This document shows, piece after piece, positions 32,834 through 41,594 of a stretch of 43,127 nt of DNA. The notes below the pieces were generated by a model, which had not been told where the DNA came from, did no database searches, and was given only the letters and a program-made list of their open reading frames with translations. Each line of letters starts with the position of its first letter. Position 1 is the first letter of the stretch. This stretch comes from a virus: IMG/VR virus record IMGVR_UViG_3300009551_000073, positions 1 to 43,127 of that record; one strand, 5' to 3'. The position numbers were made by a program, and so were the translations under genes.

Positions 32834-34707
32834 GCTGCACTCCGATAGCGCACACCGCTCGAAAAAACGTCTATTTGGGAATTTCCATCATCGTATAGTT
32901 TGCGCAGCATCTGCATGCGCCTGGCGTCGATATTGTGATCGTTCGTTTTCGCATAGATCGGCCACTTCGCACCTTCTCGTGCCGTGTGGTTCGTCATCCA
33001 ATTCAGCGCCTCCGTGTCGTACGCCATCGCATAGCCGACTGCCTGCAACCGCTGTGAAATGCATTGCGTCGCCCAGTGCTTTGCCGGTGCGCGCACGATG
33101 TCCTCTCCCTCTTCATCACGCGCGTCACGCAGTGCTTCGCCCTGCTCGTCAATGCATTCGACGGCGTTAGAGAATTGAAACCCGGTCATCACCTCGTCGA
33201 AATGCGCTTCAGCGAAGCGATCGCTATTCTGCAGGTCTTTCACTACGGCCGTGCCAGCGGCGCCCAAGTCAACACCCCAATGTGGCAGCCAGCCGAAATG
33301 CTCCTGCAGGCAGAAAATCAACTCGCGCTGCGCGTGGTAAGGCATGCCGGTCACAATCAGCCGCAACGCGTCGCGCCACTGCGGCCCGACCTGCTCGCTA
33401 ACGATGATCTCCGTCGGATCATTGCTTTCGCCTAAGTCCGCTCCGGCCCAGAAGATACCCGCGCTCGCACCCGAAACGGTCTCACGCAGTAGCGCGCGCA
33501 CCGCAGCTCGGCGTGCATCATCATCCTTGCCAATAAACGGCTCCAAGTCGACCGCACTATCAGTCAACCAGTGCTCGACGCCGAATTTCTTGCCCGCGAT
33601 GAACTGCAACTCGATGCGCTTTACGACGATCGACAATTGCCCGCGTTGACGGTCCGCTGCCAACTTCACGATTCGGAAATCCGGCAGGTCGACGACATTC
33701 GGCAGCACCAAATCCCAGCTCCACACCGGCGATTCCGCATCGCCATGATCGCCTAGCACGTTGCGCACATAGCCAGGCGTCTGCCGACCGCCGTACAAGC
33801 GCACGAAATCTCGGTCGCGCTGCTCGCTCCAGAACGGCGCTGGCATGATCGTCTTCGGCCAATGGAACAGGCGGTTGCCTTCTTGGTCCGGCGCCAGATC
33901 CGGCACGGCCGCCTGCGTGAGCTTGTAAAAACCGCTGTTGCGATCACCGTCCGGCACCGAGTACGCCCGGAAGTGACAACCTGGCATCATCGCGCGATAG
34001 AACTCCGTCCATTGCACCGCGCGTTTGAGCTTCGCCGCCTCGTCCATCATGCCGAAGCCGTTTACATGCACGCCGCGGAACGCTTCGCCATCGTGCCCCG
34101 CCGGCCGGTAGTACACGCGGGCGATGCCGGCGCGCTCGTTCTCGCCGAGTGGCACCGTCAGAAATCGCTGCATCATATGCGGCGTGCGTTTCGGCTTGAG
34201 CCAGAAGTGCGACAGTAGCGAACCTTTAGCGCTGCCGTCGTCCTGCGCGCCTACCTGCTCCTCAACCGCGAGAATAATTTCATCCAGATGCGTCTGCTGC
34301 GGCGCGCCGATCAGCGACCACGGCCGCCGCACGGTAAACCCGACCGCCGTGCACGAGCCCCACATCACCAGGCACATGATCTCGCGCGTCTTGCCAACTT
34401 CCGCGCCGTCTTGGTGCACCACGTTCTGCGAAAACGCGCGAATGCTTGGCTTCTGATATTCGAAAAATCGCCAAGGATCGCCGGTGCGCGGCTCGATCAG
34501 GAACGTCTCGCACCAACGCACCGGATCCTCAAACGTGAATAGCAACAACGCCTGCTCAAGATTGATGCCGTAATCGCCGCGGTCCATACCCTGCCATGCC
34601 CACCCGCGCGATGCGAGCCACGCCTCGAACTCGTCAGGCGCGAATACGCCGCGCTCTGCCATCGCGCGCAGCGCGGCATTGGATGTATCAGGCAGGCGTT
34701 TGCGCAT
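32830..34707 (-). CDS. terL: Terminase large subunit
   Basis: This 625-aa protein is the packaging motor: ATPase with a variant Walker A (GAEVGKT, residues 101-107), Walker B region GFGMMDEAA (220-223 acid pair) and a C-terminal nuclease with WAGADLGESND (near 425) and HNIDARRMQML. The Walker A lacks the more usual GxRGxGKT/S form but keeps GKT. It precedes the portal, as usual. The start is preceded by a weak Shine-Dalgarno. Confidence 0.9.
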   Translation of the reverse strand: MRKRLPDTSNAALRAMAERGVFAPDEFEAWLASRGWAWQGMDRGDYGINLEQALLLFTFEDPVRWCETFLIEPRTGDPWRFFEYQKPSIRAFSQNVVHQDGAEVGKTREIMCLVMWGSCTAVGFTVRRPWSLIGAPQQTHLDEIILAVEEQVGAQDDGSAKGSLLSHFWLKPKRTPHMMQRFLTVPLGENERAGIARVYYRPAGHDGEAFRGVHVNGFGMMDEAAKLKRAVQWTEFYRAMMPGCHFRAYSVPDGDRNSGFYKLTQAAVPDLAPDQEGNRLFHWPKTIMPAPFWSEQRDRDFVRLYGGRQTPGYVRNVLGDHGDAESPVWSWDLVLPNVVDLPDFRIVKLAADRQRGQLSIVVKRIELQFIAGKKFGVEHWLTDSAVDLEPFIGKDDDARRAAVRALLRETVSGASAGIFWAGADLGESNDPTEIIVSEQVGPQWRDALRLIVTGMPYHAQRELIFCLQEHFGWLPHWGVDLGAAGTAVVKDLQNSDRFAEAHFDEVMTGFQFSNAVECIDEQGEALRDARDEEGEDIVRAPAKHWATQCISQRLQAVGYAMAYDTEALNWMTNHTAREGAKWPIYAKTNDHNIDARRMQMLRKLYDDGNSQIDVFSSGVRYRSAA

Positions 34708-34768
34708 TTCAGGTAACCATTTCCATTTGTATACTCCGCATCATTCCGAGGTTCGAGATTACGAGCGT

Positions 34769-34999
34769 CTATTGGCTCAGTAGCGGAACGATTGCGCGGA
34801 ACAATGCATCAGCCTCGAGTCTCAACTCGACAAATTTGAATGTGATCGTCGCCGTGACAATGCCGCAGCCATCCAATTCGGCTGCATCAAGCGGTTCAAT
34901 GACAATGCGCGAAACGGCATCGAGCTGCTTCCCAGTCTCGGCATCCACGACGCGTGTTCCGCGAAGCGTTCCATCCCCTTCGATTCGAATTTTCCGCAT
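34769..34999 (-). CDS. Small hypothetical protein between terminase subunits
   Basis: This 76-aa protein is beta-rich (IRIEGDGTLRGTRVVDAETG; AELDGCGIVTATITFKFVEL). ATG 34999 has GAGG 8 nt upstream; ATG 35005 would add two residues. It lies after the small terminase. Short proteins of this sequence style are common near phage terminases, function unknown. Confidence 0.55.
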   Translation of the reverse strand: MRKIRIEGDGTLRGTRVVDAETGKQLDAVSRIVIEPLDAAELDGCGIVTATITFKFVELRLEADALFRAIVPLLSQ

Positions 35000-35001
35000 A
35001 G

Positions 35002-35793
35002 TCATTCCTCGTGCTCGATAGCCGGCCGCTTTGCTGGCGGCAACTTGTTGCCCGCCCGCGCAAAGATTGCGCCGATTGCGCGCTGCAATCCGTCCGTCGC
35101 GGCGTCGTCATCCGCCAAGCGCTGCCGTGCCCGCGGCGTTGCCATCAGTTCAGCCATGTTGATGCCGAGAGAATCATTCAACTTGGCCAGCGCAAATACC
35201 GCTGGGTTGAGCTTCAGATCGAAAACCATCGGCTCGCCAGTGCGGGGGTCGCAGATGACTTCGCCTTCCTTCGTGTGGTCGTATTGCGGGACATAGATGC
35301 CGTCCTTTGCAATCGCCTGGCGAATCTGATCGATCACCTGCAGATTGCTCGCGACCTCTTTGGCTAGCACTCCATGCATACCATCCATCTCGCCTTCCGA
35401 CATCGCCTGCATCAACGCATCAAGCGCATGCACGTAGACAGTCTTGTCGAGGCAACTCGCGCCGGCATGCGTGAGTCCGTCGATCACAAGACCGCAAGGC
35501 TTCTCTTCACGCTGCGGATTGTCGGGATGAAATGGGCAGGTCGTCAGGCACGGCTTGCCGAACAACTTCGCCATGCTCGTCGCGCCGATGCCGAATACCG
35601 CTCGGTTCACAGCGCTATAGCGTCCATGCTTCCATGCGTTGCGCGAAATCGCTGCTTTGCCGTCTTCAGTAGTCGGCCCCGTCGACAGATCTCGACTCGC
35701 TTCGTTCGCAACCGGTGCATTCGCCCGACGCTGCTCAATCGCAGCATCGCTCATCGTGTACTTCCGCTTCGTGGGCTTTTCTGATTCATTCAT
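35002..35793 (-). CDS. Terminase small subunit-like protein
   Basis: In this 263-aa protein the N-terminal half contains STGPTTEDGKAAISRNAWKH, a basic motif seen in small terminases and related phage DNA-binding proteins, then a Cys-rich segment (LTTCPFHPDN; EKPCG). The C-terminal half includes LNPAVFALAKLNDSLGINMA and ATPRARQRLAD, the P27-type pattern. It sits directly before the large subunit, ATGA-coupled to the Mor-like gene. It should select the packaging site. Confidence 0.68.
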   Translation of the reverse strand: MNESEKPTKRKYTMSDAAIEQRRANAPVANEASRDLSTGPTTEDGKAAISRNAWKHGRYSAVNRAVFGIGATSMAKLFGKPCLTTCPFHPDNPQREEKPCGLVIDGLTHAGASCLDKTVYVHALDALMQAMSEGEMDGMHGVLAKEVASNLQVIDQIRQAIAKDGIYVPQYDHTKEGEVICDPRTGEPMVFDLKLNPAVFALAKLNDSLGINMAELMATPRARQRLADDDAATDGLQRAIGAIFARAGNKLPPAKRPAIEHEE

Positions 35794-36164
35794 GGGCGCG
35801 CTCTTACCATATTTGCCCGTTGCCCGTCGTCCGCGGATGCCTTGCGCACAATCTTGTTCACCGCCTGCTGCGATAACCCAAAGCGCTCGCCGACCTCGCG
35901 TAGTGACGCGTGCATGGCTAGCTCGCAAACCTGTCGATCGCGCACCGGTCGATACAGCGCAGCAAAGAACTGCTCGCGACTGGGAACGTGGATCTTCTCC
36001 CGGCCAATCTCATCTAGCACTACAACAAGCGCCTCCACACCGATGCGCCTAGCAATTACAACCCAGAGATCAGACATCGACTCCGGAAACTCCATCGCGC
36101 ACCGCGCAACGAGATCGCGCTCGAAGTCCGTCACCGGTTCACCACGGGAGGAAAATTCATGCAT
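35790..36164 (-). CDS. Mor-like transcription activator
   Basis: This 124-aa protein ends with a C-terminal helix-turn-helix (LREVGERFGLSQQAVNKIVR) after an alpha/beta N-terminal part (WVVIARRIGVEALVVVLDEI; REKIHVPSREQFFAAL). This matches the Mor/C family, which in Mu activates middle and late promoters. ATG 36164 has GGAGGAA upstream. It lies just before the terminase genes, so it probably turns on the morphogenesis operon. Confidence 0.65.
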   Translation of the reverse strand: MHEFSSRGEPVTDFERDLVARCAMEFPESMSDLWVVIARRIGVEALVVVLDEIGREKIHVPSREQFFAALYRPVRDRQVCELAMHASLREVGERFGLSQQAVNKIVRKASADDGQRANMVRARP

Positions 36165-36969
36165 TGGACATTCCTCCATCCGCGCAAGTCTTCCCCTTTG
36201 GTGAAAATCCGGAATCATCCAGTGCCCTGATACTTCTTTCGAGAGAAGTTCGAAGATTCACTAAATTACTTCGCCAATCTCCGTTCACCGCTCGATAAGC
36301 GTTTATCGCGTCGATTACCTCATCCCCCGTTTTGTAATGCGTCAGATCAATGCCCGTTTCCGCTTTTATTGCCTCGTACTGTTGCGCGGCATGCTCTACA
36401 TCCCTCGCAATTCGCGATTTCTCGCCGTTGATTTCTGCCACCAATCGACGCTTGTCCTCTTCGCGAAGCTCTTTGACGCGCTTCTCAATGACAAGTTCTG
36501 TCATCTCTTCATCGCAACCAGCCCGGCGGCGACAGAGAGATGCGAAAAAATTAAGGGTTACTGGAACGGCGGAAAGAATTGGGGCCTTCACCTTTGGTCG
36601 AAGCGTCCCATCGGCGTGCAGTTCAAGCATGCCCCATGTTGGCGGCAATTCTTTTGGCTCTATCATTCCCTTCGGGCACGCAAGCCACCAACGACCGCAA
36701 TAGCGCATCACTGGTTCAGACTTTTCTGGATGTTTCATTTCGTTGAGAAAATCCGCGCGGCTCACCTTGATCTCGATACCCTGCACAAGGTGCCCATGGC
36801 TTGCCCATAACCCAACCGCAACAGCATCAGCGTAGCGCGTACCGCCGCCTGTAGATGGTGCGACCTCAAACATCAGCGCATGTGAATTCGGCGGGAAGCG
36901 CAAGCGCAGTGCCACGCAAATATCTGCAGACGTGACAGGCTTGGTAGTTGTCGACGCGCCCACGGTCAT
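36157..36969 (-). CDS. MmcB-like PD-(D/E)XK nuclease-fold protein
   Basis: In this 270-aa protein the core reads RYADAVAVGLWASHGHLVQG, then IEIKVSRADFLNEMKHPEKS, like the MmcB DNA-repair family, with Asp48, Glu66 and Lys68 as the nuclease triad. A helical C-terminal region (VIEKRVKELREEDKRRLVAE) follows. ATG 36969 follows GGGAGGG. Whether it cuts DNA is unknown. A role in repair or in degrading competing DNA is an inference. Confidence 0.6.
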   Translation of the reverse strand: MTVGASTTTKPVTSADICVALRLRFPPNSHALMFEVAPSTGGGTRYADAVAVGLWASHGHLVQGIEIKVSRADFLNEMKHPEKSEPVMRYCGRWWLACPKGMIEPKELPPTWGMLELHADGTLRPKVKAPILSAVPVTLNFFASLCRRRAGCDEEMTELVIEKRVKELREEDKRRLVAEINGEKSRIARDVEHAAQQYEAIKAETGIDLTHYKTGDEVIDAINAYRAVNGDWRSNLVNLRTSLERSIRALDDSGFSPKGKTCADGGMSNA

Positions 36970-37438
36970 CCCTCCCAACGTTGCGGCGAGAGATTCGCCG
37001 GCAGGTATAGCGGATGCCCAGGCGCTCCGGCGCGCGTCAGCCGCAGATAATGAAGGTTTGGAATCATCGCCCGCACCTCCGCTTCTCTTCCGTGGAGTTT
37101 TCCGTGCGCGCCCAGGCCGCAATGATGATGCCCGCATTCTTCGTATAAGTTCGCAGGAACGCATCGTTGTCTTGACCGACGGGATCGTGTGCCGTTTTCA
37201 ACGCGCGCGGATCAGTCGACCGGAAAGCGAATAGGTTCAGCATGACGAGCCAACCAAAGCCCCACGATCGCGCAAACCCCATGCAGCGCCGAATCGTCGG
37301 ATCATCGACCGTTTCATCCGCGGTGCTCGGGTTGAGCCCGATGAAGACGCAATGTGAGATGTTGTTTGATTCAGGGTCGCAGAGTCTGCGCGATAGCAGG
37401 TAGCGGTAGTTTCGGCAGGGAGAGAATGTGGCGCTCAT
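36966..37438 (-). pseudogene. DUF1643 gene split by a frameshift
   Basis: The first frame (MSATFSPCRNYRYLLSRRLC, GLNPSTADETVDDPTIRRC, DPVGQDNDAFLR) is a DUF1643 protein but stops at 37064 after IIIAAWARTENS. A +1 correction near 37111-37114 restores IIAAWGAHGKLHGREAEVR, then LTRAGAPGHPLYLPANLSPQ to 36966, the family C-terminus. The 473-nt span is one base short of whole codons. A lost G in a G run explains it, as a mutation or sequencing error. Confidence 0.78.
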
Positions 37439-37440
37439 GG

Positions 37441-38091
37441 CTATACCTGAACATGCATGACAGCGGTATCGCTCTTAGCTGCGGCGGCGATGGCAGCATC
37501 AATTCGTGGTCCTGGCCGATAGCCAATATCCGCGCGCCCTGTAACGATCGCGTCGATTTCGTCGTGGCTGATGCGGGTTTCCACGAATCGCCACCTCGCC
37601 GCATCGCGCGCATCATCCCCGCCGGGAAGCTGGCTCGCTTCCTCGTAACCGTGCGCCGGACGCGCGCCTATGTGAGGGCCATTGCACTTCCAAGGGCTAA
37701 TGCAGTTTGGGCACATGTCGTCGTCGAGCAGCGCGAGCCGATCACATTCGGCACGCTCAGCGTCATCCAGTTTGTTGTACAGATCGCTTTGCATAACGAC
37801 GCGCGCAAGGTTTCGACCAAGGATGGGCTGGCTCACTGGCATCGGATCGGTGCCCGGTGGAGTCCACCCGAGCGTGATCAATTTGTCGCGGATAGCGCCT
37901 TCGATCTGCGCTGGAGAGAGGTCGTATTGCACGGTGATGGTCGCCTCCTGAGCAGCAGCGTCATGCTCGGCGAGGATGTCCAACGCCTCGCGACCTGCCT
38001 CGCAGTCATTCCAGTCTTCTGCGCATATCGCGCAAACTCTCATGTGACGAAGCGCATCAACCGTTCGCGCGTGAAGGTCAGAACAAGTCAT
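37441..38091 (-). CDS. Hypothetical protein with cysteine pairs
   Basis: This 216-aa protein contains VCAICAEDWND and DDMCPNCISPWKC, two likely zinc-binding knuckles, and an amphipathic region (LSPAQIEGAIRDKLITLGWT). ATG 38091 follows GGAGAAGGC and overlaps the upstream stop. No family recognised. Confidence 0.55.
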   Translation of the reverse strand: MTCSDLHARTVDALRHMRVCAICAEDWNDCEAGREALDILAEHDAAAQEATITVQYDLSPAQIEGAIRDKLITLGWTPPGTDPMPVSQPILGRNLARVVMQSDLYNKLDDAERAECDRLALLDDDMCPNCISPWKCNGPHIGARPAHGYEEASQLPGGDDARDAARWRFVETRISHDEIDAIVTGRADIGYRPGPRIDAAIAAAAKSDTAVMHVQV

Positions 38092-38294
38092 GCCGCCTTC
38101 TCCCCGCAGAACGGGCAATAAGTGGCTATGACATTCGGAACGGGTTTGCGTTTACCTTTGTCCAATTTTTCTGTCTGAACAAGCACACGGGCGCGAAATT
38201 TATTGCTGCCAGACACCGGCATGAGAATAGCTAACGCGATTCGCCCGTTGTGTTCTTTCAGCTTTGCATCCAAATTTTCATTGCAACCGCACAT
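38088..38294 (-). CDS. Small zinc-ribbon-like protein
   Basis: This 68-aa protein has Cys pairs near both ends (MCGCNEN and TYCPFCGEKAA), matching a small zinc ribbon. The middle is basic (KLDKGKRKPVPNV). It is ATGA-coupled to the next gene. Function unknown. Confidence 0.6.
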   Translation of the reverse strand: MCGCNENLDAKLKEHNGRIALAILMPVSGSNKFRARVLVQTEKLDKGKRKPVPNVIATYCPFCGEKAA

Positions 38295-38632
38295 CAGAAG
38301 CCCTCCTTCCGTTCTGCCGCTGCGCTCGCCGGCGTTTCGACGCCACGATTACGACGGATATCCGTCACGAGACTGATCGCTGCCTCGCGTGCACGCCTGT
38401 TGTGCCCTTCTTCGTCGTTCTCGTCTTCGTCATCGTCCCAGGAAAACGCATTGCGCTCGAACCACCATTCGATGGCATCATCGGGCCGACACATTGGACA
38501 AGGAATGTCTTCCTCTTGCAGGTAGACTTGTCCATCGCCGGCGGCATCGTCTGCGTCGTGCAGGCGGCCGTCGATGCAAATCGAATCGGGATACGAGCCA
38601 GCGCCGAATTCATAGCCTTGGTAGTCGCACAT
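38294..38632 (-). CDS. Hypothetical acidic protein
   Basis: This 112-aa protein has a CPMC knuckle (DIPCPMCRPDDAIEWWFERN) and a strongly acidic stretch (WDDDEDENDEEGHN) followed by a basic helix. ATG 38632 has GGAGGAG upstream. DNA mimicry by acidic proteins is known in phages, but nothing further supports it here. Confidence 0.5.
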   Translation of the reverse strand: MCDYQGYEFGAGSYPDSICIDGRLHDADDAAGDGQVYLQEEDIPCPMCRPDDAIEWWFERNAFSWDDDEDENDEEGHNRRAREAAISLVTDIRRNRGVETPASAAAERKEGF

Positions 38633-39714
38633 CACTTCTCCTCCTTCGCTGCGTTCTCGGCGACAGGGGCAGCAAGCTCACCGCCGCAGTAACAGCAAAA
38701 TCGCATTTCGTTCTCGCTCGGCGTGCCATCGTTCAACACAAATGCATGGCCGCAAGTCGTTTCCCACATTTCCCCAACTTCGCTCCATTCGCATTCGCGC
38801 GATGGCGCGGAAGTGACATCATCGACGTGACCGCTGCCACCACACGACGGACAGTTCAACCGCTCCGCATCCGCGATGAAGTTCGCCTCGCTATCGCCCT
38901 TGTTCTCGAAAACCGCTGGCGCGGAAGGGGCGGCGGTGATCAACTTCAATCCGAACCAGCACGTATTTTCGCCGCGCACAAACCATCCTGTACCGTCGCA
39001 TTGAACTTGGTAGACCTCAAACTGCTTATCTGGATTCAGGCAGGTCTGTGGATGGTCCGCAGAGACAAGCGCACCGATATCAGGCACAACTATCCAACCT
39101 TGGGGCACACCCTGCGCGCCAGCGGCTTCCGCAGCGTTCGCACGATCACGCCATTCGTTGAGTTCGTTCGTTAGCGAAATGGTGTCAGCGGAGTGAAGCT
39201 TGATTTGCGCTTCCAGTTCCGTCGTTATGCGATTGAAGTCTCTCACCATCACGTACCGCACCTTCCCGTCGTCGCCGAAGTCAACCTCGTAGATTGGAAT
39301 GCGGTATTTGACTATGCGATCGACGGCCGTGTTTCCGGCTTCAAGTTCGGCGATGCGCGCAATAGCCTGCTCGCCAAGCGAAGCACTTTCATCGAACTGC
39401 GCCTGCAAGATATCGATAGCGGTACGCAACTCGGCCACTCTTGCTTCAAGCTGTTTGATTGTTTCGTCGCGGCAAGCGATGCCATCGTATTTCGCATCAT
39501 CCTCACACTCGACTCGCTGCAATTGGCCCGGAACTTCCGTTCCAACCCATATATGATCAACTTCGAGCCGTGCGCGATATTTCGCGATACGCGCATGCAG
39601 CTTGACTTCGTTGGCGATTGCGGCATCGATCGTCCGTATCGCGGCTTTACCATGCGCCTCGGACTTCCCATAGAAGAGAAACTCGCGCACTTCCTGCAAT
39701 GTGTACTCGCTCAT
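38632..39714 (-). CDS. Hypothetical coiled-coil protein with zinc-ribbon end
   Basis: In this 360-aa protein the N-terminal 200 residues are coiled coil (ETIKQLEARVAELRTAIDIL; FNRITTELEAQIKLHSADTI). The C-terminal part has several Cys pairs (LNCPSCGGSGHVDD; RECEWSEVGEMWETTCGH; RFCCYCGGEL), typical of Ead/Ea22-like accessory proteins in phage early regions. Gene order and coupling agree with an accessory role. Confidence 0.55.
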   Translation of the reverse strand: MSEYTLQEVREFLFYGKSEAHGKAAIRTIDAAIANEVKLHARIAKYRARLEVDHIWVGTEVPGQLQRVECEDDAKYDGIACRDETIKQLEARVAELRTAIDILQAQFDESASLGEQAIARIAELEAGNTAVDRIVKYRIPIYEVDFGDDGKVRYVMVRDFNRITTELEAQIKLHSADTISLTNELNEWRDRANAAEAAGAQGVPQGWIVVPDIGALVSADHPQTCLNPDKQFEVYQVQCDGTGWFVRGENTCWFGLKLITAAPSAPAVFENKGDSEANFIADAERLNCPSCGGSGHVDDVTSAPSRECEWSEVGEMWETTCGHAFVLNDGTPSENEMRFCCYCGGELAAPVAENAAKEEK

Positions 39715-40277
39715 GCCTGCTCCTCCGAGGCTTCGATCAAAAATTGAAGATTGCTTGCAGACAAATTCGACCCACGCGCGCGCATTGCTTTTACCAACTC
39801 CCTCAGCTTCGATACCGGCACGGATGGCTCGGGCTGCGCAGTGTAAGAAGGTGAGCCAGCATCAAACCACGCCTGAATGTCTGCTTTGAATTCAGCACAA
39901 GAGTTCGGATCGTCCAATGCGGCAGATAACCATGACCCAAGTTTTATGGACGATTCACCCGGCGCAACAAGCATCGGCGCGACGGCTTCGAGCAACGCGC
40001 GCATATTCCGTCGCCCGATGACCTTTTCGCTATCCGGATATGCCGACCACGGTTTGCGCGCGACGATTTCCGCAAAAATTTCCAACGCGCGTTCAACAAC
40101 CTTATCCGTCACACCCTTTCCCGCCGCTTGCATGAGCGCAGCGAGTTCGCGGATCACAACGAGCGCCATTCGTACATCACCCATGCTGGGGGTGAAATCA
40201 GACGATTTCTGATCTGCACCTGCCTTTTGAAGTCGATCAGCCAGCGCAAGCAATTCCGTAAAAGTATACTTAGCCAT
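39711..40277 (-). CDS. Hypothetical phage protein
   Basis: This 188-aa protein is largely helical (YTFTELLALADRLQKAGADQ; MALVVIRELAALMQAAGKGV) with a C-terminal stretch VSKLRELVKAMRARGSNLSA. ATG 40277 follows a GAGAAAGAGAAA leader and overlaps the tyrosine recombinase stop by 8 bp. No family recognised. Confidence 0.5.
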   Translation of the reverse strand: MAKYTFTELLALADRLQKAGADQKSSDFTPSMGDVRMALVVIRELAALMQAAGKGVTDKVVERALEIFAEIVARKPWSAYPDSEKVIGRRNMRALLEAVAPMLVAPGESSIKLGSWLSAALDDPNSCAEFKADIQAWFDAGSPSYTAQPEPSVPVSKLRELVKAMRARGSNLSASNLQFLIEASEEQA

Positions 40278-41337
40278 TTTCTCTTTCTCCCATTTTCTTC
40301 GCCCATCTCGGCATTCCTTCCGGCGCCGTTCCGAGCACCTCATGTTGACGAAAGGCTTTCAAACGAAAGCGACGCTGACGATCCGACACCGCGATGTATT
40401 TGCGCGTCGTCTCGATATTTTCGTGGCCGAGCAAAATGCGAATTCGCTCGATGTCGTATCCATCGTCGTACAGTTGCGTCGCGAATGTGACGCGAAAGCG
40501 ATGCACACCCCAATCACCAAGCCCGGCGCGTTTGGCGATGGATCGCACTACAGATTCAATAGTTTTTTCTCGCATCTGCATCCCCCACCAGTTGCGACGC
40601 ACGGTGACGAAGACACAATCGGTTCTGATGTTGTCCAACTTGCCGCGCGTGGCGAGCCAGTCGCGCAATAAGCGAACAGCTGGACCCTCGATTGCGACTT
40701 CGCGCTCTTTTGCACCCTTCCCATCAATGCGAAGAATCGCGATGCGTTCATCCAGCTCGATCTGATCGATTCGTAGTGTCGCTATTTCCAACCGACGCAT
40801 GCCTGTTACCCAGAGCAACGCAAGCAATGCTTCATCGCGTTGCGATACCAGTTGTGTAACGCCCTTCCTTGCCGCGACAAACAATTGCTGCAATTGTTGC
40901 TTTGTATATTTTCGTGGTGTTCGTTTCGGAATCTTTGGTGAACGAACGCCGTCGACGCAGTTGCGCCCAAGACCGCGTGTGCAGCGCCAGTCGTAGAAGC
41001 TACGCATGGCGACGAGTGCGCACGCGCGACTGCCTGCACCATTGCGACGACGGAAATACAGATCGCGCTGCCATTCGTCGATCGAATCAAGCGGCAGATC
41101 GGTATAGTCGAGATCCCGCTCCATCACCCAATCGGCGAAGCCGCCGACTGATGCCGCATATGAGGCCATCGTGCCTATCGCCAGTCCGCGCGACGCCGAC
41201 AGCCAAAACACCCAACGCCATATTTCCGCTAGCCATTCAGGCGCGGCCACAAGCGACGCGCGGCGTTCATTCGCGCGCATCACTGCGCCGAGACGGGGAA
41301 GCGCCAGAATCGCGTCACGCTGCGTTTGGCTGCTCAT
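40270..41337 (-). CDS. Tyrosine recombinase near the right end
   Basis: In this 355-aa protein a SAM-like N-terminal domain (ASYAASVGGFADWVMERDLD) precedes the catalytic domain with Arg181 (VTGMRRLEIATLR), Lys207/210 (DGKGAKEREV), His279-x-x-Arg282 (VHRFRVTFA), His305 (LLGHENIETT) and Tyr314. All catalytic positions are present. It differs clearly in sequence from the recombinases at 253 and 5913. It lies in the rightmost operon, ATGA-coupled to the small protein before it. Integration, resolution or multimer control are possible. Confidence 0.85.
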   Translation of the reverse strand: MSSQTQRDAILALPRLGAVMRANERRASLVAAPEWLAEIWRWVFWLSASRGLAIGTMASYAASVGGFADWVMERDLDYTDLPLDSIDEWQRDLYFRRRNGAGSRACALVAMRSFYDWRCTRGLGRNCVDGVRSPKIPKRTPRKYTKQQLQQLFVAARKGVTQLVSQRDEALLALLWVTGMRRLEIATLRIDQIELDERIAILRIDGKGAKEREVAIEGPAVRLLRDWLATRGKLDNIRTDCVFVTVRRNWWGMQMREKTIESVVRSIAKRAGLGDWGVHRFRVTFATQLYDDGYDIERIRILLGHENIETTRKYIAVSDRQRRFRLKAFRQHEVLGTAPEGMPRWAKKMGERENG

Positions 41338-41594
41338 ACCAAACCACCGCGCTTTGCCGCGAACTCAACATGCACTGCTTGCGCTCGAGCGGTGTTCACC
41401 ATCGGGCCGCGGCCCCACGGTGATTTTTTCCGCGCGATCTTTCCGGCCTTGCTGCAATGCTCCGTCGTCGCGCGCCACGGATGATCCGGATGTCCGAATG
41501 GCAAGCCACCCGCAGGGCGCAAGGGGCGCGGAGGGGGCGGCGGAGATGGCGGCCGTTTCCCGACCGGCGGCGGCGTCGGCAATTTGCGCGTCAT
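41334..41594 (-). CDS. Small proline-rich protein
   Basis: This 86-aa protein has a proline-rich N-terminus (TPPPVGKRPPSPPPPPRPLR) and a conserved-looking C-terminus (HPDHPWRATTEHCSKAGKIA; ARAQAVHVEFAAKRGGL). ATGA overlaps join it to the previous gene and to the recombinase. Function unknown. Confidence 0.5.
   Translation of the reverse strand: MTRKLPTPPPVGKRPPSPPPPPRPLRPAGGLPFGHPDHPWRATTEHCSKAGKIARKKSPWGRGPMVNTARAQAVHVEFAAKRGGLV

Noticed and set aside
4045-40268. Scattered GTATAC/TGTATAC words as a family of recombination sites
   Set aside because: About eleven copies in 43 kb is close to chance, and most lie in coding sequence without shared flanks; only the 17255 palindrome stands out.
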